A stretch of 64,000 nt of DNA from Pseudomonas sp. N40(2020). GTDB taxonomy: Bacteria; Pseudomonadota; Gammaproteobacteria; Pseudomonadales; Pseudomonadaceae. Shown piece by piece: positions 24,107-32,861 of this stretch (the stretch's first letter is position 1; each line of letters opens with the position of its first letter). Location: the NCBI RefSeq assembly GCF_014472415.1, contig NZ_JACSZV010000024.1, positions 1-64,000 on the forward strand, read 5' to 3'. The translations under genes and the position numbers were made by a program. The notes under the pieces were generated by a model. It did not search any database, had not been told where the DNA came from, and worked only from the letters and a program-made list of their open reading frames with translations.

Positions 24107-26305
24107 ATGACTTCTAAAAATAATCCCGCCACTGCGGTATCCGATCTGACCCTGAGCCCCGCTGCGAACAGCCCGTCACCGTCGAAGCCATTGCACCCCT
24201 CGCGTCCGCTGGGTACCCAGCAATACCTGTACTTCACCGAAACCAACACCGATCGCATCCTCGACAACCTCGATGGCCTGCGTGATCTGGTGTTCCCGCG
24301 TCCGCCGCACCTGGAAGGCGATAACGAACAGCACAACGATCAGGAATTCCCGTCGGTGTGCCTGATCGGCCTCGGTCGCTGCGGCTCCAACATCGCCCTC
24401 GACGTGGCGGAGTTGGTGTACAACGCGCGCAAGTTCTACCTCAACGAATTCAATAACGAAGATCGGGCAGCCGACCGGCGCCTGGCCGACAAGGGTTACA
24501 GCCCGGCACAGTGGATCAAGAACAACCTGCGGATCGGCCCGAACAAGTCGACCAAACCGGTGTTTCTGGTCGAGCCGCTGGTGATGCTCGGCGACCTAGA
24601 CAAAGACATCGCCGGGCGTATCCGTTTCTCGCGCAAGGGTGAGAAAAGCGGTTTCCTGCGCGACTACAGCAAAATGAAGATCATGGACTTGTCCGAAGTC
24701 CACGCCGGTGGCGCCGGTAACGCACCGATCCTCGGCCAGTACCTGGCGAAGATCATCCTCAACAAGGACACCCAGCGTTTTTCCAGCCCCGACTGGAAAA
24801 TGATCCACTCGTACCTGATCGACAGCTGCGGCATCAAGGCCAACCAGTCGCGTCTGTACTTCTCGATCTTCAGTGCCGGCGGCGGTACCGGTTCGGGCAT
24901 GGCCTCGGAATTTGGTCTGGCCCAGCAGCACTCGTACATGAACAAGACGTTCGACACCAAGCCGATGGACGAACATGACGGCAAGAGCGGTCATTCGTTC
25001 GTGTTCGAACCGATCTTCACCAGCGGCATCTGCGTGCTGCCGAACATTTCCGACCACCGCAGCGAAATGTCCGAGGCGCTGCACATCAACGCCGGTCGCC
25101 TGCTGTGCAAATACCTCTCGGAAGAATGGGATTTCTCCTACAACTTCGCCAACGAAGACAGCAGCGAAGCCAGCGTCATGGGGCGTATCCGCCCGTGGAA
25201 CGCAATGATGCTGATCTCCAACGACATCATGCGTTACGCCGAAGAGAGCGACGACGGCAACATCCAGAACATTGATGTCAATGCGATGGAGAAGCACGCC
25301 AACCAGTACATCTCGCAGCAGATCTTCAACATTCTGACGGCGCAGGCGGTCACCACCGACTACGACCAGAACTACTTCCGTCGCGCCGGCATCGACATCG
25401 GCGAAACCATTCGCCTGGACGCCAACGACCTGTTCATGAGCCTGGCCGGACCGGTGGCGATTGCCTACGCCGAATCGGTAGTGCCGGAAACGCCGCCGCC
25501 GAGCAGCGACAAGTTCAAGGTGTTCGATAAAGAGCCGCAGCGCCTGAACATCGACGATTTGTTCTTCCGCTCGATCGACCTGCCGCACTTCAACAAAGTG
25601 ACCCAGGCCATCGAAGGCATCAGCCTGTTGCCAATCGAGTCCAAGCGCTATCGCGCCTCGCTTGAGCAGTACAAGAATTCCGGTTACGACGCCGCCGCCC
25701 TGCACGATCTGCATTTCTTCAAGAACTGCTCGTCGGTGGTCTCGATCGTTTCGCTGCCCAAAGACTACAAGTTGTCGTACATGGACCTGAACCGGTTGAA
25801 GACACACCTCAACAGCCTGTTCCCCAACACCACGCTCAAGCGCTATGCACTGGTGATCGGCGCCTCGGCCAACCTGTCGCTGACCACATTGATTGCGAAG
25901 AGCCCGTGCCTGTCGGACGACTTCCTGACCTTGATCGTCGCGTTCATCAAGCGCTGCTTCGCGAAGACCCCGTACCGTTTCGACGAGACGCTGGACAATT
26001 CGATCCTCGATTTCATCATCAACGAGGACTTCGACGAAGAACGCATTGATGATCTGCTCAACGAATTCGAAAACCCGGCGAAGATTCTCGACACCAACTG
26101 GTACGCGATCAAACCGATGTACGAGAAGAAGTACCGCGAGCTGATCAACGACAAAGAGAAGTTTGTCTCGATCAACGACATTCGCCTGTCGCGCGATTGC
26201 GTGAAGAAGTCGATCAAGTACCTGCGCGAGATCTATCGTCACCGGATTGGCAAGACCAAGGTTATTTCGCTGAATAACCATACCGGGAAGACGTTTTCGG
26301 TCTGA
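24107..26305 (+). CDS. Tubulin/FtsZ-superfamily-like protein, function unknown
   Basis: 732 residues. Residues 1-36 are Pro/Ser-rich and probably disordered. A beta strand and glycine loop follow (CLIGLGRCGSN, residues 85-95), resembling tubulin's first nucleotide loop (GQCGNQ). FSAGGGTGSGM (loop at 258-264) is an exact match to the tubulin/FtsZ GTP-binding signature GGGTGSG. A later RLDANDLFMSL could be the T7-type catalytic loop (compare tubulin QLNADL). No TM segments. These motifs make GTP binding likely; polymerisation is an inference. Not FtsZ, TubZ or BtubA/B by length and flanks; it looks like one of the divergent chromosomal tubulin-like families. Monocistronic, flanked by an unrelated dehydrogenase and repeats. 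Confidence 0.75.
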   Translation: MTSKNNPATAVSDLTLSPAANSPSPSKPLHPSRPLGTQQYLYFTETNTDRILDNLDGLRDLVFPRPPHLEGDNEQHNDQEFPSVCLIGLGRCGSNIALDVAELVYNARKFYLNEFNNEDRAADRRLADKGYSPAQWIKNNLRIGPNKSTKPVFLVEPLVMLGDLDKDIAGRIRFSRKGEKSGFLRDYSKMKIMDLSEVHAGGAGNAPILGQYLAKIILNKDTQRFSSPDWKMIHSYLIDSCGIKANQSRLYFSIFSAGGGTGSGMASEFGLAQQHSYMNKTFDTKPMDEHDGKSGHSFVFEPIFTSGICVLPNISDHRSEMSEALHINAGRLLCKYLSEEWDFSYNFANEDSSEASVMGRIRPWNAMMLISNDIMRYAEESDDGNIQNIDVNAMEKHANQYISQQIFNILTAQAVTTDYDQNYFRRAGIDIGETIRLDANDLFMSLAGPVAIAYAESVVPETPPPSSDKFKVFDKEPQRLNIDDLFFRSIDLPHFNKVTQAIEGISLLPIESKRYRASLEQYKNSGYDAAALHDLHFFKNCSSVVSIVSLPKDYKLSYMDLNRLKTHLNSLFPNTTLKRYALVIGASANLSLTTLIAKSPCLSDDFLTLIVAFIKRCFAKTPYRFDETLDNSILDFIINEDFDEERIDDLLNEFENPAKILDTNWYAIKPMYEKKYRELINDKEKFVSINDIRLSRDCVKKSIKYLREIYRHRIGKTKVISLNNHTGKTFSV

Positions 26306-26327
26306 CATTAAGACCGAGTCGCCCCAA

Positions 26328-26400
26328 TCGCGAGCAGGCTCGCTCCCACAGGGGATTTGTGAACACCGCAGATCCAATGTGGGAGCGAGCCTGCTCGCGA
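26328..26400. repeat. REPIN (two inverted REP units, GCGAGCAGGCTCGC family)
   Basis: TCGCGAGCAGGCTCGCTCCC with ACA (26328-26350) and its exact inverse (26378-26400) flank a 27-nt loop. Lies 22 bp after the tubulin-like gene. Confidence 0.88.
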
Positions 26401-26453
26401 AGAGGCCAACGAATTCCCTGAAAATTTCAGCCTTTCCAACATCCAGAAACAAT

Positions 26454-26475
26454 TAAGCAGCCGTTAGGCTGCTTA
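26454..26475. terminator. Hairpin, possible bidirectional terminator
   Basis: Nine-bp arms TAAGCAGCC and GGCTGCTTA with a GTTA loop, but no proper T run on either side; sits between converging genes. Confidence 0.4.
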
Positions 26476-26610
26476 CTAAACTGTTCCCGTTACGTTTACG
26501 TCACCGTGAGCCACCCTCGCTTGTGGCGTTTCTCTACGGCAACGTGCCATCACGCTACTCGGCTACCCACTTTTCAACGATGATGACGCGCACTACAAAG
26601 GTGCAAGCCG

Positions 26611-26916
26611 TCAGACCTGCGCCCTTTCCTGGATCAGAATCCACGGCGAAACCACCACCGCCCACAGCTGCGGATCACGTTCAAAAAGATCCAGCGCCCG
26701 CGTTTCAGACAGCTTGGCGACCTTGTCTTCGGCCAGCCAGGCAGCGACTTTCTCGCCCTCATCCGACGCCACGGCCTCGGCAGCGGCGATCAAATCAAGG
26801 TCAGGGTCGACCCACAATAGGGCACCCTTGGCGAAGAACGGCTCCAGCTCTTTCCAGGTAATAGATGCGGTTTCACCAAGCAGCTTGGCATAGAGGGTGC
26901 TAGGTTCTTGATTCAT
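26611..26916 (-). CDS. DUF2288 family protein
   Basis: 101 residues from MNQEPSTLYAKLLGETASI. The composition and the blocks ITWKELEPFFAKGALLWVDP and PQLWAVVVSPWILIQE match the DUF2288 family as I recall it: a small cytoplasmic protein of unknown function. No TM or signal peptide. Upstream in-frame codons to 27060 are rejected because they read through the promoter area. About 350 bp separate it from divergent braC. Confidence 0.75.
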   Translation of the reverse strand: MNQEPSTLYAKLLGETASITWKELEPFFAKGALLWVDPDLDLIAAAEAVASDEGEKVAAWLAEDKVAKLSETRALDLFERDPQLWAVVVSPWILIQERAQV

Positions 26917-27268
26917 GGGAACTGTCCGGAAAAGAAATCGACGCGAATGATAACGTCGGTGATCCGCCAGAAAAACCCGGTTGCAAATGGCTTTACCGAA
27001 CGAAAAGAGCAGGAACGCCAGGGAATGCTGCTGATTGGGATATATGCCCACGAACGCCACGCCGCAATTCTGTCTTTTTCATTCAAAAATGCGACACCCC
27101 CAAGTTTTGCCCCTCGGCGCCCGCTTCCCAGGCTGACAACCGGCGCTCTACACTGTACCGGTACAGTTGCCGGGGGCATTTCCGGAGGGTATCGCAAAGA
27201 TATCTGACCCGGTTCTGCTGCTACGGCGCCAGAACTCAAAAAAATTACAACAGTAAGAGTGGAGCACT
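26917..27268. other. Divergent control region, DUF2288 gene / braC
   Basis: 352 bp without a gene. Apart from the 16-bp palindrome at 27152-27167 and the AGAGTGGAG ribosome-binding region of braC, I see no recognisable element. Confidence 0.5.
27152..27167. promoter_or_regulatory. Perfect 16-bp palindrome upstream of braC
   Basis: ACTGTACCGGTACAGT is fully self-complementary and lies about 102 bp before the braC ATG, a good place for a dimeric regulator. It is not a LexA box, because the CTG-to-CAG gap is 8 rather than 10. The cognate factor is unknown. Confidence 0.5.
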
Positions 27269-28396
27269 ATGACTAAGGCTACTAAGCAGATTTCCAAACT
27301 GTTTGCCGCTATGGTTCTGGCCGGGGTTGCCAGCCATTCGTTCGCAGCTGACACCATCAAAATCGGTATCGCCGGTCCAAAAACCGGTCCTGTAGCCCAG
27401 TACGGCGACATGCAGTTCAGTGGCGCGAAAATGGCCATCGAGCAGATCAACGCCAAGGGCGGCGTCGACGGCAAGAAACTCGAAGCCGTTGAATACGACG
27501 ATGCCTGCGATCCGAAACAAGCGGTAGCTGTTGCGAACAAGGTCGTCAACGACGGCGTCAAGTTCGTGGTCGGTCACCTGTGCTCCAGCTCTACCCAACC
27601 TGCTTCGGACATCTACGAAGACGAAGGCGTGATCATGATCACCCCGGCTGCCACCAGCCCGGACATCACCGCCCGTGGTTACAAAATGATCTTCCGTACT
27701 ATCGGTCTGGACAGCGCCCAGGGCCCTGCCGCCGGTAACTACATTGCCGATCACGTCAAACCGAAAATCGTAGGCGTCCTGCACGACAAGCAGCAGTACG
27801 GTGAAGGTATCGCCACCGCCGTCAAATCGACCCTTGAGAAGAAAGGCACCAAAGTTGCCGTATTCGAAGGCGTCAACGCTGGCGACAAAGACTTCTCGGC
27901 CATCATTGCCAAGCTCAAGCAAGCCAACGTCGACTTCGTTTACTACGGCGGCTACCACCCTGAGCTGGGTCTGATCCTGCGCCAGGCTCAGGAAAAAGGC
28001 CTGAAAGCCAAGTTCATGGGTCCGGAAGGCGTGGGTAACGACTCGATCACCCAGATCGCCAAAGACGCTGCCGAAGGCCTGCTGGTGACCCTGCCGAAAT
28101 CCTTCGACCAGGACCCTTCCAACATTGCCCTGGCTGATGCATTCAAAGCGAAGAAAGAAGACCCGAGCGGCCCGTTCGTGTTCCCGGCCTACTCGGCCGT
28201 GACCCTGATCGCCGAAGGCATCAAGGCTGCCAAGTCCGAAGACCCGGCCAAAGTGGCAGACGCCATTCACGCCGGCACCTTCAAGACCCCGACTGGCGAC
28301 CTGAGCTACGACGCCAAGGGCGACTTGAAAGACTTCAAATTCGTAGTCTACGAGTGGCACAACGGCAAACCTAAGACTGAAGTTTCGCCTCAGTAA
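27269..28396 (+). CDS. braC: Branched-chain amino-acid ABC transporter, binding protein
   Basis: Periplasmic Leu/Ile/Val(-Ala/Thr) receptor of the Liv/Bra importer. 375 residues with a Sec signal peptide (MTKATKQISKLFAAMVLAGV..., cleavage after SHSFA, about residue 26). The mature part begins ADTIKIGIAGPKTGPVAQYG, the standard type I periplasmic-binding start; VGHLCSSSTQPASDIYEDEG carries the ligand-contact Ser/Thr cluster and two of the disulfide-type Cys. First gene of the bra/liv cluster, but separated from livH by 231 bp including a terminator, which would give much more binding protein than permease. Confidence 0.95.
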   Translation: MTKATKQISKLFAAMVLAGVASHSFAADTIKIGIAGPKTGPVAQYGDMQFSGAKMAIEQINAKGGVDGKKLEAVEYDDACDPKQAVAVANKVVNDGVKFVVGHLCSSSTQPASDIYEDEGVIMITPAATSPDITARGYKMIFRTIGLDSAQGPAAGNYIADHVKPKIVGVLHDKQQYGEGIATAVKSTLEKKGTKVAVFEGVNAGDKDFSAIIAKLKQANVDFVYYGGYHPELGLILRQAQEKGLKAKFMGPEGVGNDSITQIAKDAAEGLLVTLPKSFDQDPSNIALADAFKAKKEDPSGPFVFPAYSAVTLIAEGIKAAKSEDPAKVADAIHAGTFKTPTGDLSYDAKGDLKDFKFVVYEWHNGKPKTEVSPQ

Positions 28397-28420
28397 GGCA
28401 TTGTCGAACTGACTGCCAAT

Positions 28421-28452
28421 AAAGCCCACGGCGTGCCGTGGGCTTTGTTTTA
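28421..28452 (+). terminator. Terminator/attenuator after braC
   Basis: AGCCCACGGC-GT-GCCGTGGGCT followed by TTGTTTT, 24 bp after the braC stop. Partial read-through would set the receptor:permease ratio. Confidence 0.88.
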
Positions 28453-28627
28453 CGAATGTATAGGGCCGCGCTGGCGTGATCCGCCAGTCTCCCCACCTGA
28501 AAATCTCAAAACCGTCATCAGCGGTTCGCTGGCAAAACCCGGATTCGAAGTGGATAAAGATCCACGGGGCCGGGCGGGAAAATGACTCCACCAGTGAAAT
28601 GCGTATCAGGTTTTTAGGAGCGCTGTA

Positions 28628-29551
28628 ATGCCTGACATCTATCACTTCTTCCAACAGCTGGTTAACGGCCTGAACGTTGGCAGCATGTATGCCCTGATCG
28701 CCATCGGCTACACGATGGTTTACGGCATCATTGGAATGATCAACTTCGCCCACGGCGAGGTGTACATGATCGGCTCCTACGTGGCGTTCATCGCCATCGC
28801 CGGGCTGACCATGATGGGACTCGACAGTGTCCCGCTGTTGATGACGGCGGCGTTCATCGCCAGCATCGTCGTGACCAGCTCCTACGGTTACAGCATCGAA
28901 CGCATTGCCTACCGCCCTTTGCGCGGCAGCAACCGTCTGATCCCGCTGATTTCCGCCATCGGTATGTCGATCTTCCTGCAGAACACGGTTCTGCTGGCGC
29001 AAGACTCCAAGGACAAAGCTATCCCCAACCTGATTCCGGGCAACATTGCCTTCGGCCCAGGTGGCGCACAAGAAGTGCTGATTTCCTACATGCAAATCGT
29101 GGTGTTCGTGGTGACCCTGATCGCCATGCTCGGCCTGACATTGTTCATCTCCCGCTCTCGTCTGGGCCGCGCCTGCCGCGCCTGCGCCGAAGACATCAAG
29201 ATGGCCAACCTGCTGGGTATTAACACCAACAACATCATCGCCCTGACCTTCGTCATTGGTGCTGCGCTGGCGGCCGTCGCGGCCGTACTGCTGAGCATGC
29301 AATACGGGGTGATCAACCCGAACGCCGGTTTCCTTGTCGGCCTCAAAGCCTTTACCGCTGCGGTACTCGGCGGCATCGGCAGCATCCCCGGCGCCATGCT
29401 CGGCGGGCTGGTGCTTGGGGTGGCGGAAGCCTTCGGTGCCGATATCTTCGGCGACCAGTACAAGGACGTCGTGGCTTTCGGCTTGTTGGTTCTGGTGCTG
29501 TTGTTCCGTCCGACCGGCATTCTGGGCCGTCCGGAGGTTGAGAAAGTATGA
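28628..29551 (+). CDS. livH: Branched-chain amino-acid ABC transporter, permease LivH/BraD
   Basis: Inner-membrane permease, 307 residues and about 8 TM segments. Family hallmarks: QQLVNGLNVGSMYALIAIGY at the N-terminus, GMINFAHGEVYMIG, and the cytoplasmic EAA-type loop GRACRACAEDIKMANLLGIN that docks with the ATPases; KAFTAAVLGGIGSIPGAMLGG near the end. Good AGGAG site 8 nt before the ATG. Its stop overlaps livM by ATGA. Confidence 0.95.
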   Translation: MPDIYHFFQQLVNGLNVGSMYALIAIGYTMVYGIIGMINFAHGEVYMIGSYVAFIAIAGLTMMGLDSVPLLMTAAFIASIVVTSSYGYSIERIAYRPLRGSNRLIPLISAIGMSIFLQNTVLLAQDSKDKAIPNLIPGNIAFGPGGAQEVLISYMQIVVFVVTLIAMLGLTLFISRSRLGRACRACAEDIKMANLLGINTNNIIALTFVIGAALAAVAAVLLSMQYGVINPNAGFLVGLKAFTAAVLGGIGSIPGAMLGGLVLGVAEAFGADIFGDQYKDVVAFGLLVLVLLFRPTGILGRPEVEKV

Positions 29552-30804
29552 CTAGGAATCTTAAACAGGCACTGTTCAGTGCTTTGCTGGTGTGGGCCGT
29601 GGCCTACCCGGTACTGGGTCTGAAACTGACCATCGTCGGCATCAATCTGGAAGTGCACAACACCAGCCCCGCTGTTCTGGCGACCATCGCCATCTGCTCG
29701 GTACTGATGTTTTTGCGCGTGCTGTTCAACCAGCAGATCAGCAAGGCCTGGCGTTCGTCGCCGGGCATGCCGCTGATCCCGGCCAAGGCCAGCAACTTCC
29801 TGACCCTGCCGACCACCCAGCGCTATTTCATCATTGGGCTGATCCTGCTTGCGCTGGTGTGGCCGTTCTTCGGTTCCCGTGGCGCGGTGGACATCGCCAC
29901 GCTGATCCTGATCTACGTGATGCTCGGCCTGGGCCTGAACATCGTCGTCGGTCTGGCCGGTCTGCTCGACCTGGGTTACGTCGGCTTTTACGCCGTCGGC
30001 GCCTACAGCTACGCGCTGCTGTCGCACTACTACGGCCTGAGCTTCTGGATCTGCCTGCCGATTGCCGGCCTGATGGCGGCGACGTTCGGCTTCCTGCTGG
30101 GCTTCCCGGTGTTGCGACTGCGCGGTGACTATCTGGCGATCGTGACCCTCGGCTTCGGCGAGATCATCCGTCTGTTCCTGCGTAACCTGACGGACATCAC
30201 CGGTGGCCCGAACGGTATCAGCAACATCGAGAAACCGACGTTCTTCGGTCTGACCTTCGAACGTAAAGCCGCAGAAGGGATGCAAACCTTCCACGAGTAT
30301 TTCGGCTTGCAGTACAACTCGATCAACAAGGTGATCTTCCTCTACCTCGTTGCCCTGTTGCTGGCGCTGGCGGCACTGTTCGTCATCAACCGTCTGCTGC
30401 GCATGCCGATCGGCCGTGCGTGGGAAGCGCTGCGTGAAGACGAAATCGCTTGCCGCGCGCTGGGTCTTAACCCAACCGTGATCAAGCTTTCCGCGTTCAC
30501 CCTCGGTGCTGCATTCGCCGGTTTTGCCGGCAGCTTCTTCGCGGCCCGTCAGGGTCTGGTGACGCCGGAATCCTTCACCTTCATCGAGTCGGCGATCATC
30601 CTCGCCATCGTCGTATTGGGTGGCATGGGCTCGCAGCTCGGCGTGATTCTCGCGGCCGTGGTGATGATCCTGTTGCCGGAAATGATGCGTGAGTTCAGCG
30701 AGTACCGCATGTTGATGTTCGGTGCCCTGATGGTGTTGATGATGATCTGGCGTCCACAAGGTCTGCTGCCGATGCAACGCCCTCACATGGAGTTGCGAAA
30801 ATGA
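29548..30804 (+). CDS. livM: Branched-chain amino-acid ABC transporter, permease LivM/BraE
   Basis: Second permease, 418 residues. It has the extra N-terminal TM region typical of proteobacterial LivM, then the conserved core GLGLNIVVGLAGLLDLGYVG and FGEIIRLFLRNLTDITGGPNG and the EAA-type loop GRAWEALREDEIACRALGLN. It overlaps livH and livG by 4 bp each (ATGA), so livHMG are translationally coupled. Confidence 0.95.
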   Translation: MTRNLKQALFSALLVWAVAYPVLGLKLTIVGINLEVHNTSPAVLATIAICSVLMFLRVLFNQQISKAWRSSPGMPLIPAKASNFLTLPTTQRYFIIGLILLALVWPFFGSRGAVDIATLILIYVMLGLGLNIVVGLAGLLDLGYVGFYAVGAYSYALLSHYYGLSFWICLPIAGLMAATFGFLLGFPVLRLRGDYLAIVTLGFGEIIRLFLRNLTDITGGPNGISNIEKPTFFGLTFERKAAEGMQTFHEYFGLQYNSINKVIFLYLVALLLALAALFVINRLLRMPIGRAWEALREDEIACRALGLNPTVIKLSAFTLGAAFAGFAGSFFAARQGLVTPESFTFIESAIILAIVVLGGMGSQLGVILAAVVMILLPEMMREFSEYRMLMFGALMVLMMIWRPQGLLPMQRPHMELRK

Positions 30805-31568
30805 GCCGCGAGATTCTTAAGGTCGAAAACCTGAGCATGCGCTTCGGCGGCTTGCTGGCGGTCAATGGCGTGGCCCTGACCGTGAAGGAAAAACAGGTGG
30901 TTGCGCTGATCGGGCCGAACGGCGCGGGCAAGACCACGGTGTTCAACTGCCTGACCGGTTTCTATCAGCCAACCGGCGGCAGCATCCTTTTGGACGGCGA
31001 GCCGATTCAGGGCCTGCCGGGCCACAAGATCGCGCTCAAAGGCGTAGTGCGCACCTTTCAGAACGTGCGGTTGTTCAAGGACATGACGGCGGTCGAAAAC
31101 CTGTTGATCGCCCAGCACCGTCACCTGAACACCAACTTCCTGTCCGGCCTGTTCAAGACCCCGGCGTTCCGCAAAAGCGAGCGCGAGGCGATGGAATTTG
31201 CCGAGTACTGGCTGGAGAAGGTCAACCTCAAGGAGTTCGCCAACCGTACTGCCGGCACCCTGGCATACGGTCAGCAACGTCGTCTGGAAATCGCCCGCTG
31301 CATGATGACCCGTCCACGGATCCTGATGCTCGACGAACCGGCCGCCGGCCTCAATCCGAAGGAAACCGAAGACCTCAAAGCGCTGATCGGCATGCTGCGT
31401 GAAGAGCACAACGTCACCGTGCTGCTGATCGAACACGACATGAAACTTGTCATGAGCATTTCCGACCACATCGTCGTAATCAACCAGGGCACGCCTCTGG
31501 CCGACGGCACGCCGGAACAGATCCGCGACAATCCTGAAGTGATCAAAGCCTACCTGGGGGAAGCGTAA
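30801..31568 (+). CDS. livG: Branched-chain amino-acid ABC transporter, ATPase LivG/BraF
   Basis: ATP-binding subunit of 255 residues: Walker A GPNGAGKTT near residues 37-45, ABC signature LAYGQQRRLEIAR in the Liv-type form, Walker B ILMLDEPAAGLNP, and the switch His in LLIEHDMKLV. Works as a heterodimer with LivF. It ends one base before the livF ATG. Confidence 0.95.
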   Translation: MSREILKVENLSMRFGGLLAVNGVALTVKEKQVVALIGPNGAGKTTVFNCLTGFYQPTGGSILLDGEPIQGLPGHKIALKGVVRTFQNVRLFKDMTAVENLLIAQHRHLNTNFLSGLFKTPAFRKSEREAMEFAEYWLEKVNLKEFANRTAGTLAYGQQRRLEIARCMMTRPRILMLDEPAAGLNPKETEDLKALIGMLREEHNVTVLLIEHDMKLVMSISDHIVVINQGTPLADGTPEQIRDNPEVIKAYLGEA

Positions 31569-32270
31569 ATGCTGCAGTTCGAAAACGTTTCCACCTTCTA
31601 CGGCAAGATCCAGGCCCTGCACAGCGTCAACGTCGAAGTCCGTCAGGGCGAGATCGTGACCCTGATCGGCGCCAACGGTGCCGGCAAGTCCACGCTGCTG
31701 ATGACGCTGTGCGGTTCGCCGCAGGCGCACAGCGGCAGCATCCGTTACATGGGTGAAGAACTGGTCGGCCAGGACTCGTCGCAGATCATGCGCAAAAGCA
31801 TCGCTGTGGTGCCGGAAGGCCGTCGGGTATTTGCCCGTCTGACCGTCGAAGAAAACCTGTCCATGGGCGGCTTCTTCACCGACAAGGGCGACTATCAGGA
31901 ACAGATGGACAAGGTTCTCGGACTTTTCCCACGCCTGAAAGAACGCTTCAGTCAGCGCGGCGGCACCATGTCCGGCGGCGAACAGCAAATGCTCGCCATC
32001 GGCCGCGCGCTGATGAGCAAGCCGAAATTGCTGCTGCTCGACGAGCCGTCGCTGGGCCTGGCACCGATCATCATCCAGCAGATCTTCGACATCATCGAAC
32101 AACTGCGCAAGGACGGTGTGACCGTGTTCCTGGTCGAGCAAAACGCCAACCAGGCGCTGAAAATCGCTGACCGTGCGTACGTTCTGGAGAACGGCCGCGT
32201 GGTGATGCAAGGCACCGGTGAAGCGCTGCTGACCGACCCGAAAGTGCGCGAGGCGTACCTCGGTGGTTGA
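31569..32270 (+). CDS. livF: Branched-chain amino-acid ABC transporter, ATPase LivF/BraG
   Basis: Second ATPase, 233 residues: Walker A GANGAGKST, signature MSGGEQQMLAIGRAL, Walker B LLLLDEPSLGLAP, switch residue in FLVEQNANQAL (the Gln typical of LivF). Directly abuts livG and is followed 16 bp later by a strong terminator, closing the operon. Confidence 0.95.
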   Translation: MLQFENVSTFYGKIQALHSVNVEVRQGEIVTLIGANGAGKSTLLMTLCGSPQAHSGSIRYMGEELVGQDSSQIMRKSIAVVPEGRRVFARLTVEENLSMGGFFTDKGDYQEQMDKVLGLFPRLKERFSQRGGTMSGGEQQMLAIGRALMSKPKLLLLDEPSLGLAPIIIQQIFDIIEQLRKDGVTVFLVEQNANQALKIADRAYVLENGRVVMQGTGEALLTDPKVREAYLGG

Positions 32271-32285
32271 GCGATTGCGGTAAAT

Positions 32286-32312
32286 AAAAAACGGCCTTCG
32301 GGCCGTTTTTTT
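32286..32312 (+). terminator. Rho-independent terminator of livHMGF
   Basis: ACGGCC-TTCG-GGCCGT with seven T after it and an A run before it. Confidence 0.93.
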
Positions 32313-32332
32313 GTGCCCGAAAAAGCCCCCTT

Positions 32333-32408
32333 TAGGAGCTGCCGAAGGCTGCGATCTTTTGATGGTTAAAAAACAAGATTAAAAGATCGCAGCCTTCGGC
32401 AGCTCCTA
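32333..32408. repeat. Full inverted GATCGCAGCC-family element
   Basis: TAGGAGCTGCCGAAGGCTGC onward and its mirror form roughly 30-bp arms around a short A-rich loop (GGTTAAAAAACAAG), the most complete copy of this family in the window. Confidence 0.88.
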
Positions 32409-32445
32409 CGCTGGAGGATATTTCTGAAAAAACTTTCAGCCCGGC

Positions 32446-32452
32446 TGTAACG
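32446..32452 (+). promoter_or_regulatory. Possible ECF-type -35 element before the bufferin operon
   Basis: TGTAACG, about 80 bp before the precursor gene, resembles the GTAAC -35 used by some ECF sigma factors that control such operons elsewhere. I could not assign a convincing -10, and no ECF sigma gene is in the window. Confidence 0.25.
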
Positions 32453-32530
32453 CATCGCCATGCCGTTTCTCTAGAGGGACAAGCAAGCGCACTTCGCTTG
32501 TAAAACCCAAGTTCAAATCGGAGAAACATC

Positions 32531-32836
32531 ATGACTGCTACCACCCGCACCCTGTCCGCTACCGCCCTGGTTCTGGCCCTTGGTTCTGCCCTGAGCATCG
32601 CAGCCGTTTCCACCGTTCACGCTGCCGACGCCAACATGGAAAAATGCTTCGGTGTGGCCATGAAAGGCAAGAACGATTGCGCTGCAGGCGCAGGCACCAC
32701 CTGTGCCGGCACCGCAAAAATGGACTATCAGGCCAACGCCTGGAAACTCGTTCCGAAAGGCACCTGCGCCACCACCGAAAGCAAAACCTCGCCGACCGGT
32801 TTCGGTCAAATGGAAGCGTTCAAAGCCAAGTCCTGA
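32531..32836 (+). CDS. bufA1: Bufferin-type RiPP precursor (DUF2282)
   Basis: 101 residues: a signal peptide (MTATTRTLSATALVLALGSA..., cleavage after VHAA near residue 32) then a short core with exactly four Cys at 39, 50, 58 and 79 (EKCFGVAMKGKNDCA, TTCAGTAKMDY, VPKGTCA). This is the DUF2282 pattern of BufA1/GigP precursors, whose Cys are oxidised to thiooxazole-type groups by the DUF692 partner and then bind copper in the periplasm. GGAGAAAC precedes the ATG. The precursor lies first in a four-gene operon, the standard layout. Confidence 0.9.
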   Translation: MTATTRTLSATALVLALGSALSIAAVSTVHAADANMEKCFGVAMKGKNDCAAGAGTTCAGTAKMDYQANAWKLVPKGTCATTESKTSPTGFGQMEAFKAKS

Positions 32837-32861
32837 TCAGTCGGCTGCCTGAGTGACGATC

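Noticed and set aside
24596..26452. A 618-residue open frame antisense to the tubulin-like gene
   Set aside because: Val/Arg/Asp-rich mirror frame without motifs, running into a REPIN; the sense frame has the nucleotide-binding motifs.
27152..27167. LexA box before braC
   Set aside because: CTG and CAG are 8 nt apart rather than 10, and braC is not an SOS gene; kept as an unassigned palindrome.
27245..29302. A 685-residue open frame antisense to braC-livH
   Set aside because: Overlaps two certain genes and contains no recognisable domain.
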